5,607 bases of DNA from CAVBBU01 sp963593765 (lineage in GTDB: Bacteria; Bacillota; Clostridia; Lachnospirales; Lachnospiraceae): positions 1 through 5,607 of the forward strand of contig CAVBBU010000104.1 in NCBI GenBank assembly GCA_963593765.1, written 5' to 3'. The notes beneath the pieces were generated by a model. It was not told the DNA's origin and searched no databases. It saw only the letters and a program-made list of their open reading frames with translations. The stretch's first letter is position 1. Every line of letters starts with the position of its first letter. This document shows positions 1-5,538 of this stretch, piece after piece. The position numbers were made by a program, and so were the translations under genes.

Positions 1-813
1 GGCATCCTCAGATGAGTTATCCTCTGCCTGCAGTTCTGATGCAGTTACTGCGTCGTGACTCTCATCATCCTGCCTTGTAAGCTCTGTCGGTGTTGCCCTG
101 GTTATGCTTACCGTCACATCGCCGTTATCGGTATTAGGCTGTTTCTCCTTATTACCGTGCTTAATCTTGATATCAAATGCATTAACATCAATAGTGAGAG
201 TACTTGTATCCGTACCCTCTGACTCTAACTGTTCTAATACGGCGCTGCGTATTGCTTCAAGTCTGCTTTTTCCTGTTATGGCCGTAACGTCAAGCTTGGA
301 ATCATCCGGAAATACCCCTTCCGGAGCAGATACATGGATATAAAACCCGTTTCTGTGCAGTTTTTCGTCAAAGGACTTGGTATAGCTTAACTCCTCGTCA
401 AGCTTTTTATCCTCTTCCTTGTCGGCATCTGCCGCAGCCTTCTCTTCCTCGGTCACTTTTTCGGTTCCTTCGGAATCCGAAGCTGCGCTCTCTGTTTCGG
501 GCTTTTCAGTATCATCTGTTCCTGTCCCGCTTTCTGTACCGGTCTCCGGTTCAGACTCTGTTTCCTTCTGATCTGCAGTACCGTCTACCGTTGCTTCCGA
601 TCCTTTCTGCGCTTCCTTCGAAGTGCTTGAGCTCTCGCCTGCTGCGCTGCTGTCACTTAAAGCCGATGGCTCCTCTGCCGCGCTGATCGCCTCTGTCTGC
701 ACAGTGCGTAGCTTCCCTGCATCGCTCAGCTCTGTAGCCGCAGTTGCAAATGTCAGGTTGAAGCACATTGTCAATAAAAGTATGCTGCTTAAAAATCTCT
801 TTACGCTCTTCAT
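1..813 (-). CDS. Secreted surface protein, N-terminal part (partial at left edge)
   Basis: An open frame of 271 codons with no stop runs from the ATG at 813 to the left edge, so the C-terminus is missing. Residues 1-26 look like a signal peptide: basic MKSVKR, a hydrophobic core (FLSSILLLTMCFNLTF) and an ATAA-type cleavage region. Residues about 40-140 are a disordered linker rich in Glu, Ser, Thr, Ala and Asp, as in wall-spanning stalks. From about 155 a folded module starts (GFYIHVSAPEGVFPDDSKLDV, then a helical stretch near 182-198 and VNAFDIKI near 210-217). From memory, this resembles a module found near the N-terminus of large Firmicute surface adhesins, often with Cna-B repeats and an LPXTG anchor further on; that is inference, since neither is visible. 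An in-frame ATG at 831 (AAGG five bases before it) is an alternative start; 813 is preferred because it gives the cleaner signal peptide. GC is visibly higher than in the genes to the right. Specific function unknown. Confidence 0.8.
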   Translation of the reverse strand, partial: MKSVKRFLSSILLLTMCFNLTFATAATELSDAGKLRTVQTEAISAAEEPSALSDSSAAGESSSTSKEAQKGSEATVDGTADQKETESEPETGTESGTGTDDTEKPETESAASDSEGTEKVTEEEKAAADADKEEDKKLDEELSYTKSFDEKLHRNGFYIHVSAPEGVFPDDSKLDVTAITGKSRLEAIRSAVLEQLESEGTDTSTLTIDVNAFDIKIKHGNKEKQPNTDNGDVTVSITRATPTELTRQDDESHDAVTASELQAEDNSSEDA

Positions 814-858
814 CCGCCCTTTTCCTTTCATGGTAGCCTTTCTAGCCCTTTTAGAAAT

Positions 859-874
859 CCGATAAATCTATCGG
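859..874. repeat. Small perfect inverted repeat in the surface-protein leader
   Basis: CCGATA (859-864), a four-base loop and TATCGG (869-874) form a perfect 6-bp hairpin in the long leader of the left surface-protein gene, about 45 bases before its start codon. No U-run follows on either strand, so it is not a terminator. It may stabilise the mRNA, bind a regulator, or simply reflect the overlapping sigma-28-like -10 element. Confidence 0.4.
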
Positions 875-895
875 CAAAGAAACCTCGTCCATTTT
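868..895 (-). promoter_or_regulatory. Possible sigma-D/sigma-28-like promoter
   Basis: On the minus strand AAAA (892-895), a 16-base spacer and GCCGATAG (868-875) resemble the motility sigma factor consensus TAAA-N14-16-GCCGATA(A/T). Seven of eight -10 bases match, three of four -35 bases. It would place a start about 50 bases before the surface-protein ATG. The -10 also forms one arm of a small hairpin (CCGATA/TATCGG, 859-874), so an RNA-structure role or chance is possible. Confidence 0.3.
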
Positions 896-948
896 GAAAT
901 TGCTGATTGCTTTATCCACTTATGATATGGGATATCACGCTCGGTGTT

Positions 949-977
949 ATAATATTCCTTCTGTCAATATCTGTCAA
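949..977 (-). promoter_or_regulatory. Sigma-A promoter of the left surface-protein gene
   Basis: Read on the minus strand, TTGACA (972-977) is followed by exactly 17 bases and TATTAT (949-954), close to the vegetative consensus. Transcription would start near 942 and give a leader of about 130 bases before the ATG at 813. A second TTGACA (962-967) lies 10 bases downstream of the first, inside the spacer; it is too close to this -10 to serve it and may be part of a regulator site. Confidence 0.7.
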
Positions 978-1027
978 TCAAAGTATATCTAAAAAAAACC
1001 AATAAACTTTAAAGAAACTCTCCACTT

Positions 1028-1056
1028 AAAAAGGGAGCTGAGAACACTCAACTCCC
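1028..1056 (-). terminator. Rho-independent terminator downstream of uxaB
   Basis: On the minus strand a 10-bp stem (GGGAGTTGAG with CTCAGCTCCC, one G-T wobble) and a TGTT loop are followed directly by TTTTT. It lies about 110 bases after the uxaB stop and 48 bases after the stop of the short remnant at 1104-1190, and isolates uxaB from the surface-protein promoter at 949-977. On the plus strand no T-run follows, so it acts in one direction. Confidence 0.85.
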
Positions 1057-1103
1057 AATAAAATCAAAATAACCATTTTTATCAAGCACTACTTAATAAA
1101 TCC

Positions 1104-1190
1104 TCATGCCTGCTCTTTTGAAAACGCCACGTAATGCAAATTTCCCTTACTCCACGCCGCTGCAATTACAGGCAGCTTGCATAAGCCTTC
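1104..1190 (-). pseudogene. Possible 3' remnant of an unidentified gene
   Basis: In a different minus frame from uxaB, a stretch opens after a stop at 1191-1193 and ends at a TGA (1104-1106). Its last 20 codons, lying outside uxaB, read like a protein C-terminus: IAAAWSKGNLHYVAFSKEQA. There is no start codon with a ribosome binding site. The sequence is GC-richer than uxaB and sits just before the terminator at 1028-1056, as a true gene end would. It could be the tail of a gene whose front was replaced when uxaB and its flank arrived, or a chance open frame. I do not recognise the family. Confidence 0.25.
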
Positions 1191-2665
1191 TTAGCACCCT
1201 CTGTACGAATCAGCTTAAGATTTGCTACAACTGCACTTTCAAGTCCTTCTATCTTAGTTAGATCCTGATCCCACATCTTTTCATTAGATAAAACTGCCTT
1301 AACGAGCACTTCCTCTGAATCATTCTTGTGCTCATTATAAAATTCAAGTATCCATCTGTCATCGCTTACTGTATATTCATTGCCTGCAGGTCTCTTACAT
1401 ACTAGTCCTGCATCTGTAAGCTTCTGAATGTCATTACTATAGAATGCAATATATGCTGCAAGGCTCATGGTTAGGCAAGTCGGAAGCTTACCCTTCTCCT
1501 TAATATACTCAAGGAATGATGGCATATTTCTAGCCTTCCACTTAGATGTAGAATTAAGTGATATGCTCATGAGCTCATGATCCACAAACGGATTGTTAAA
1601 TCTATCCTCTACTGCAGAAGCAAACTTCATAAGGTCGTCCTTATCAAGTGGCAGTGTAGGAATAACCTCATCATAAAGCATCTTATTCATAAAGCCCTTT
1701 ATGGTATTATCATGCATGCAGTCACGAACTATATTCTCACCTGCAAGGTAAGCACCTAGCACAAAGCCTGTATGTGCTCCATTAAGTATGCGTACCTTTC
1801 TCTTTTTATATGGGCTCATGTCAGGCGTTACAAATACCTTTTCTATAAGTCCTGCCTTCTTAAATGGAAGTATGTCATTAAGCTTTTCATCGCCCTCTAT
1901 AACCCAAACGCCAAATACCTCGCCGACATCTATAAGCTCATCTGTATAACCATTCTTAGCATTAAGAGCCTCAACCTCCTTAGCATCTCTTATGCGTCCA
2001 GGAACTATACGGTCAACTAAAGATCCGCAGAATGTGCAGTCCTCATTAACATACTTTTTAAATCCATCATCAAGCTTCCATTGATCTATATACTGATTTA
2101 CGCACTTAAGAAGCTCCTTACCATTAGCATCTATAAGCTCACATGCCAGCATAATAATGCCCTTCTTCCCAGCCTTGTATCTGGTATATAAAACCTGCGT
2201 AAGCTTTGCAGGAAAGCTAGATGGTGGTACGTCCTCTAGCTTGCAAGAAGGATCATACTGTATTCCTGCCTCTGTTGTATTTGAAACTATAATCTCAAGG
2301 TCATCACTAGCAGCAAGCTCCATCATAGCCTTATATCCATCTGCCTCGTATGGATTAACGCAGCCTGCAACGCTAGATATAACTCTTTTTTCATCTATCT
2401 TCTTACCAGCCTCGCTGCCTCTAAGGTACAAAGTATATAAGCCCTCTTGGTCAGTTATAAGCTTTGCTAAGCCCTGTGCTATAGGCTGAACTAAAAGGCA
2501 CTTACCATTCCAGTCTGCCTTTTCATTTGCAAGGTCAAACCAATAGTCTACGAATGCACGAAGGAAGTTTCCTTCACCAAACTGCATAACCTTAACTGGT
2601 GCATCCTTTTTTACATAGCCTTCGTAACCGCTCTTTTCTAATACTGAATAATTTAATTGTTCCAT
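1166..2665 (-). CDS. uxaB: Tagaturonate reductase (altronate oxidoreductase)
   Basis: A complete 499-residue cytoplasmic enzyme that should reduce D-tagaturonate to D-altronate with NADH (EC 1.1.1.58), the second step of galacturonate catabolism after uronate isomerase. It belongs to the polyol-specific long-chain dehydrogenase/mannitol dehydrogenase family; the E. coli protein is of similar length. The N-terminal nucleotide-binding domain carries the UxaB-type QFGEGNFLRAFVD (28-40), unlike the corresponding motif of mannonate reductase. SNTTEAGI (128-135), CELID (175-179) and DRIVPGR (218-224) follow. The catalytic Lys, Asn and His with family spacing are K290, N295 and H298 in KVRILNGAHTG. 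The C-terminal half is helical. The start has AAGGA five bases upstream. Altronate dehydratase (uxaA), a common partner, is not adjacent; a promoter in front and a terminator behind suggest a single-gene transcript. Codon use is AT-richer than the gene to its left. The main alternative, a related uronate or polyol reductase, is less likely. Confidence 0.93.
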   Translation of the reverse strand: MEQLNYSVLEKSGYEGYVKKDAPVKVMQFGEGNFLRAFVDYWFDLANEKADWNGKCLLVQPIAQGLAKLITDQEGLYTLYLRGSEAGKKIDEKRVISSVAGCVNPYEADGYKAMMELAASDDLEIIVSNTTEAGIQYDPSCKLEDVPPSSFPAKLTQVLYTRYKAGKKGIIMLACELIDANGKELLKCVNQYIDQWKLDDGFKKYVNEDCTFCGSLVDRIVPGRIRDAKEVEALNAKNGYTDELIDVGEVFGVWVIEGDEKLNDILPFKKAGLIEKVFVTPDMSPYKKRKVRILNGAHTGFVLGAYLAGENIVRDCMHDNTIKGFMNKMLYDEVIPTLPLDKDDLMKFASAVEDRFNNPFVDHELMSISLNSTSKWKARNMPSFLEYIKEKGKLPTCLTMSLAAYIAFYSNDIQKLTDAGLVCKRPAGNEYTVSDDRWILEFYNEHKNDSEEVLVKAVLSNEKMWDQDLTKIEGLESAVVANLKLIRTEGAKKAYASCL

Positions 2666-2706
2666 AGTATTCCTTTCTTCACCTTGAGTGAAATTTTTAT
2701 AGCTTT

Positions 2707-2715
2707 ATTATATCA
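2707..2715 (-). promoter_or_regulatory. Extended -10 promoter of uxaB
   Basis: On the minus strand TGATATAAT is a perfect extended -10 (TG, one base, TATAAT). No good -35 lies 16-18 bases upstream, which fits an extended -10 promoter or one needing an activator. Transcription would start near 2700, giving a leader of about 35 bases. The inverted repeat CTATA-ATC-TATAG (2725-2737) covers the -35 position and could be an operator. Confidence 0.55.
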
Positions 2716-2724
2716 AAAACTTTT

Positions 2725-2737
2725 CTATAATCTATAG
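2725..2737. repeat. Inverted repeat over the uxaB -35 position
   Basis: CTATA, a three-base centre and TATAG form a perfect 13-base inverted repeat. It sits 12-30 bases upstream of the uxaB -10, where a repressor or activator would contact the promoter. The sequence is very AT-rich, so a chance match is quite possible; no known regulator is recognised from the motif. Confidence 0.3.
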
Positions 2738-2773
2738 TATATATTTAATATGTTTTGCATATATGTACTAACT

Positions 2774-2905
2774 NNNNNNNNNNNNNNNNNNNNNNNNNNN
2801 NNNNNNNNNNNNNNNNNNNNNNNNNNNNNNNNNNNNNNNNNNNNNNNNNNNNNNNNNNNNNNNNNNNNNNNNNNNNNNNNNNNNNNNNNNNNNNNNNNNN
2901 NNNNN
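2774..2905. other. Assembly gap (132 N)
   Basis: Every base is N. The gap lies between the divergent uxaB and ketopantoate-reductase-like genes. Promoters for both lie outside it, so it probably holds upstream regulatory or repeat sequence rather than a whole gene, but its true length may differ from 132 and a scaffold misjoin cannot be excluded. Confidence 0.99.
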
Positions 2906-2924
2906 TATTTATTTATGTTTTTCA

Positions 2925-2953
2925 TTGAATTGAGGTTTGGAATTTCATATAAT
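2925..2953 (+). promoter_or_regulatory. Sigma-A promoter of the ketopantoate-reductase-like gene
   Basis: TTGAAT (2925-2930), a 17-base spacer and a perfect TATAAT (2948-2953) give a good vegetative promoter, starting transcription near 2960 with a leader of about 60 bases. It begins 20 bases after the assembly gap, so further upstream control sites may be hidden. Confidence 0.65.
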
Positions 2954-3022
2954 TAGATTAGAAAAAACGTATATTGCAATCACTAGTAATACTCTAAAAT
3001 TATACTTAATTCGGAGGTTTAT

Positions 3023-3940
3023 ATGGTTATCAAAAACATTTCCCTAATAGGTGCCGGTGCTATAGGTGCATATTTTATAGATGGCTTAGAGGCTTGCCCT
3101 GATGTTAATTTTAGCATAATCGCAAGTGACGAAAGATATAACAGATTAAAGGAAAACGGAATAATTATTAATGGCACAAAGCATATGCTTAATCTTAAAA
3201 AGCCAGAGGAGATTAATGAGTGCGACCTGCTTCTTATTACAACTAAGTATGCTGGTCTTAGATCCGCTCTTGATGATATCAAAAAGGTGGTTAAGGCTAA
3301 TACCACTGTGCTAAGTCTTCTTAATGGTATAGATAGTGAAGAAATAGTTGGAAATGCTATCGGAGCCGAGCATATGGTATATTCTGTTATGAGAATTTCA
3401 TCACACAGACAAGGCAGCAGCATTAATTACAATCCTGATGTTACATATGGCTTTACCTTTGGCGAAAAGGATACGAGCGAAATGACGGAGCGTTGCAAGG
3501 CTATAGATGATGTATTTAATAAGACTCCTATTAAGCATCATTTTCTTTCTGATATTATGTCTGACCTATGGAAGAAGTTTGCAAATAACATATCAAACAA
3601 TCTTCCGCAGGCTGTTCTTGATGTGCCATTTGGTGCTTACTATGACAGCGAGCATTTAGCTTATATAAGTAAGAGACTTGATAACGAGGTTAGAGCTGTT
3701 GCTGCAAAGTATAATATAAGCTTTGGCGATTCAAGCAATAGCCCTGATGCCTGTCCGCCTCAAACTATCTTTTCTACGCTTCAGGATATAAGAGCAAAAA
3801 GGCATACCGAGGTAGATATGTTTATTGAGGTTCTAAAGAAAAAAGCAGATGCTGTCGGTGTTTCGGTTCCATTTGCCGAGTATACCTATCATGCTATAAA
3901 GACTATAGAAGAGAAAAATGATGGAAGGTTTGATTACTAG
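3023..3940 (+). CDS. Ketopantoate reductase (PanE/ApbA) family protein
   Basis: A complete 305-residue cytoplasmic NAD(P)H-dependent 2-keto acid reductase, the usual length for this family. The N-terminal Rossmann fold has GAGAIG (10-15). Residues aligning with the E. coli PanE active site are present: N101 in LLNG, K185 and N189 in the LWKKFANN segment, and S251, D255 and E263 in STLQDIRAKRHTEVD; their relative spacing matches E. coli S244, D248 and E256. The classical reaction reduces 2-dehydropantoate to pantoate for pantothenate and CoA synthesis. No panB, panC or panD lies beside it, and the family includes reductases of other 2-keto acids, so I withhold the panE symbol. The start has GGAGG five bases upstream (3013-3017) and its own promoter at 2925-2953. 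No terminator follows: the stop is two bases from the convergent toxin remnant, so transcripts may run on antisense to the antitoxin gene. Confidence 0.88.
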   Translation: MVIKNISLIGAGAIGAYFIDGLEACPDVNFSIIASDERYNRLKENGIIINGTKHMLNLKKPEEINECDLLLITTKYAGLRSALDDIKKVVKANTTVLSLLNGIDSEEIVGNAIGAEHMVYSVMRISSHRQGSSINYNPDVTYGFTFGEKDTSEMTERCKAIDDVFNKTPIKHHFLSDIMSDLWKKFANNISNNLPQAVLDVPFGAYYDSEHLAYISKRLDNEVRAVAAKYNISFGDSSNSPDACPPQTIFSTLQDIRAKRHTEVDMFIEVLKKKADAVGVSVPFAEYTYHAIKTIEEKNDGRFDY

Positions 3941-3942
3941 AC

Positions 3943-4038
3943 TTACATTCCATTTAGTATATTCATGTAATCCTGTCTTTGATCTAGCACTGCATATATG
4001 GTAATAGTTTTCTTTGCATCATTTATTTTATATGACAT
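3943..4038 (-). pseudogene. RelE/ParE-type toxin remnant (C-terminal end only)
   Basis: Thirty-one codons from ATG (4036-4038) to TAA read MSYKINDAKKTITIYAVLDQ followed by RQDYMNILNGM. This matches in style the last two strands of RelE/ParE-type toxins (Y-x-I/V-[ND]-...-V-x-I-x-x-V-L-x-x-R-x-D). Family members are about 90-110 residues, so roughly two thirds is missing from the front. It lies immediately behind the antitoxin, where the toxin belongs, one codon after the antitoxin stop and in the same frame. No ribosome binding site is separable from the antitoxin end. Another frame across the antitoxin end reads YDEVAYV just before this point, which might be a trace of the toxin start, but that is weak. 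The deletion would leave no active toxin; a rebuilt short peptide cannot be ruled out. Confidence 0.65.
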
Positions 4039-4041
4039 AGG

Positions 4042-4326
4042 CTACCTCATCATACTCTTTAATTCTTTTTTTAAATCCTTAAATGTCTTATCAAGAGGTG
4101 CCACTTGGCCCTGCTTAACATCATCCTCTGCCTCAGCTAATATCTCAAGCAGCTCTATTCTAGCCTTCATTCTCTTGTATTCATCATAAGATATAGAGAC
4201 CGTATCTCCCCTCCCGTTGACAGTAATGATAACAGCCTCTTTGTTTTCCTTGCACAGCTTTGATATCTCACTATAATGATTTCTAAGATCCGCTGATGGT
4301 CTTATGCTTTCTTGTAATGCTAGCAT
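4042..4326 (-). CDS. Type II antitoxin, Phd/YefM family
   Basis: A complete 94-residue protein, typical of Phd/YefM antitoxins. Residues about 8-55 form the N-terminal DNA-binding domain: IRPSADLRNHYSEISKL, then KEAVIITVNGRGDTVSISYDEY, the recognisable family core in which the antitoxin dimer binds its own promoter. Residues 56-94 are a charged helical tail that would wrap and neutralise a RelE/ParE toxin. The start at 4326 is set by the conserved N-terminus; its ribosome binding site is weak (GAAAG-rich, no GGAGG). The toxin gene expected next is reduced to its last 31 codons (3943-4038), so this is an orphan antitoxin locally. It may still repress its own promoter (4460-4491), neutralise toxins encoded elsewhere, or be decaying. 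Confidence 0.87.
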   Translation of the reverse strand: MLALQESIRPSADLRNHYSEISKLCKENKEAVIITVNGRGDTVSISYDEYKRMKARIELLEILAEAEDDVKQGQVAPLDKTFKDLKKELKSMMR

Positions 4327-4581
4327 ATTTTTCTTTCATTCATTTTGATCTGCTACATGTTTTACTATGTGTTTTGTTGTGGTTTTTATCATATACTTTT
4401 ATTAAAAGCTTGTTATCCCAAATAAAATTTTACATATCAAAAAACATATATCATTTATATATGTACATTATATCATAATTTGACTATGTACTACCAAATC
4501 CAGTTTTTTCAGATGCCTTCAAGGACTTTTTATCATAGAAAATATTAAAGCATCAATTTCATATAAACAAAAATTGTAAAC
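4327..4581. other. AT-rich intergenic region
   Basis: This stretch lies between the antitoxin start and the terminator of the right-hand gene. Apart from the antitoxin promoter and repeats near 4444-4491 it contains a short hairpin (CTTTT-ATT-AAAAG, near 4397-4409) and AT-rich sequence. I see no convincing coding frame with a ribosome binding site on either strand and no recognisable RNA gene. Confidence 0.6.
4460..4491 (-). promoter_or_regulatory. Antitoxin promoter with candidate operator repeats
   Basis: On the minus strand TGATATAAT (4467-4475) is a perfect extended -10, the same element as at uxaB; the -35 region is poor. The 7-base direct repeat TATGTAC (plus strand) occurs at 4460-4466 and 4485-4491, 25 bases apart, bracketing the promoter. 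The first copy is part of TGTACA (4462-4467), the core that E. coli YefM recognises in its operator. An AT-rich inverted repeat ACATATA...TATATGT (4444-4464) overlaps the first copy. Self-repression by the antitoxin is inferred. Leader length would be about 130 bases. Confidence 0.45.
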
Positions 4582-4621
4582 AAAAAAACAGCCACCTCGC
4601 ATTTGTACGAAGCGGCTGTTT
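4582..4621 (-). terminator. Rho-independent terminator of the Tyr/Asp-rich gene
   Basis: On the minus strand AAACAGCCGCTTCG pairs with CGAGGTGGCTGTTT (14 bp, two G-T wobbles) around an eight-to-ten-base loop, and seven T residues end the structure. It begins 16 bases after the gene's stop codon. On the plus strand only three T residues follow, so it is mainly one-directional. Confidence 0.9.
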
Positions 4622-4636
4622 CTAAATAATCTGCCT

Positions 4637-5464
4637 TTATTGTATTCTTGCTCCATCAGCACCGATTCTATATCCGTCTATAACGGTATTTGTTACCATA
4701 TCGCCATTTGTCGGATCAAGATAATACCACTTATTATCTGTTGCTGTATTTTGGAACCAGCCTGTCTGCATATATCCTGCTGCATCAAAGTGATACCACT
4801 TATTATTTATATACATCCACTTGTTTGCAGAATAGGTTGTATTGCTCTCCTGATACCACCATCTTACTCCATCTGCTGCCCTATGCCAGCCGATAGCTGT
4901 TCCCGGACCGCCTGAGGTAGTAGTTGTTGTTGAAGTACCATTTTTTAGCTCCTCTATCGTTAGTGTACCATTTGTTCCGATAGTTATTGAGTTTGAGCCT
5001 TCCATATAATCTTTTCCGCCCTTTGATGGATAAACGGTAAAGTAATATGTTCCTGCTCCCGCGTTTACTATATCTGATGAAAAATCATAATGGTCGCTTG
5101 ACGTTGATTTTACGCTTCCGACCTTCGTATAGCTTGAGCTGGTCTTTCTATAAAGCTGAACCTTGTAATTTGTCTTATCAGTTGCTTTATCCCAGTAGGC
5201 TACTGCCTTATGACCACTAGTATACCAATACGCATCATCTATCGTATAGTCATAGCTTGTATAGTTGTTATAGTAATAATCATAGTAATCTGAATAATCA
5301 TAGTAGTCATAATCATCCAGATAGTTGGTATCTTCATCATAATCATAGTAATAATAGGTTCCGTCTGTTTCGTCATAATAATAGGCAGTTGCTGCCAGTG
5401 CAGTCAAAGGAAGACTTGCTGCAAAAAGACATGACAATGTTAATAATCCAAAAGTTTTTTTCAT
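4637..5464 (-). CDS. Secreted Tyr/Asp-rich protein with cell-wall-binding repeats
   Basis: A complete 275-residue exported protein. Residues 1-25 are a signal peptide (MKK, hydrophobic core, ALA-A cleavage motif). Residues 28-73 are extraordinarily rich in tyrosine (21 of 46) and aspartate (12 of 46), in runs such as YYYYDYD and DYYDYYY. Residues about 77-165 look like a fibronectin type III-like beta-sandwich. A Thr/Gly linker (176-189) leads to C-terminal cell-wall/choline-binding-type repeats from about 191: GWHRAADGVRWWY, NKWMYINNKWYHFDAAGYM, TGWFQNTATDNKWYYLD and a final GYRIGADGARI. Such repeats (Pfam CW_binding type) hold proteins to teichoic-acid choline or other wall glycans without covalent attachment. 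No catalytic domain is visible, so a structural, adhesive or matrix role is likely; the exact function is unknown. The start is clear: GGAGG six bases upstream (5471-5475). Its own promoter (5497-5525) and terminator (4582-4621) make it a single-gene unit. Confidence 0.87.
   Translation of the reverse strand: MKKTFGLLTLSCLFAASLPLTALAATAYYYDETDGTYYYYDYDEDTNYLDDYDYYDYSDYYDYYYNNYTSYDYTIDDAYWYTSGHKAVAYWDKATDKTNYKVQLYRKTSSSYTKVGSVKSTSSDHYDFSSDIVNAGAGTYYFTVYPSKGGKDYMEGSNSITIGTNGTLTIEELKNGTSTTTTTSGGPGTAIGWHRAADGVRWWYQESNTTYSANKWMYINNKWYHFDAAGYMQTGWFQNTATDNKWYYLDPTNGDMVTNTVIDGYRIGADGARIQ
5276..5350 (-). repeat. In-frame 12-base repeats in the Tyr/Asp-rich segment
   Basis: The plus-strand 12-mer ATAATCATAGTA occurs exactly at 5276-5287, 5294-5305 and 5339-5350, spaced by 18 and 45 bases, all multiples of three. 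Each copy encodes YYDY in the tyrosine-rich segment. Related imperfect copies fill the sequence between, so the segment probably grew by in-frame duplication and its length may vary among strains. Confidence 0.6.
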
Positions 5465-5496
5465 ATAATTCCTCCTCGCATTTTTCTTTGCCTCTA

Positions 5497-5525
5497 ATTA
5501 TACGAAGACCAGCACTTTTTTTCCA
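5497..5525 (-). promoter_or_regulatory. Sigma-A promoter of the Tyr/Asp-rich gene
   Basis: On the minus strand TGGAAA (5520-5525), a 17-base spacer and a perfect TATAAT (5497-5502) lie about 33 bases upstream of the start codon. The -35 matches consensus at four of six positions. A stronger -35-like TTGACA is further upstream (5564-5569) but has only a poor partner (TAAATT at 18 bases). Confidence 0.6.
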
Positions 5526-5538
5526 TAAAAATTTTCAT

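Noticed and set aside
104..865. Two plus-strand frames of about 80 codons
   Set aside because: The continuous 271-codon minus-strand frame with a signal peptide explains this stretch better.
814..942. Riboswitch in the long leader of the left surface-protein gene
   Set aside because: The leader is long enough, but I could not find conserved cores of known riboswitches (such as cyclic-di-GMP) and only a small hairpin is evident.
2157..2489. 110-codon plus-strand open frame inside uxaB
   Set aside because: It is antisense to the well-conserved uxaB coding sequence, has no ribosome binding site and no recognisable domain.
2725..2956. Small frames running through the run of N
   Set aside because: Most of their length is undetermined sequence, so there is no evidence for coding.
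3019..3423. 134-codon minus-strand frame with hydrophobic stretches
   Set aside because: It is the shadow of the ketopantoate-reductase-like gene; the plus-strand frame carries all family motifs and a GGAGG site.
4296..4478. 60-codon hydrophobic plus-strand frame resembling a small membrane protein
   Set aside because: It starts inside the antitoxin gene, lacks a ribosome binding site and its hydrophobicity follows from AT-rich DNA. A type I toxin was considered but nothing supports it.
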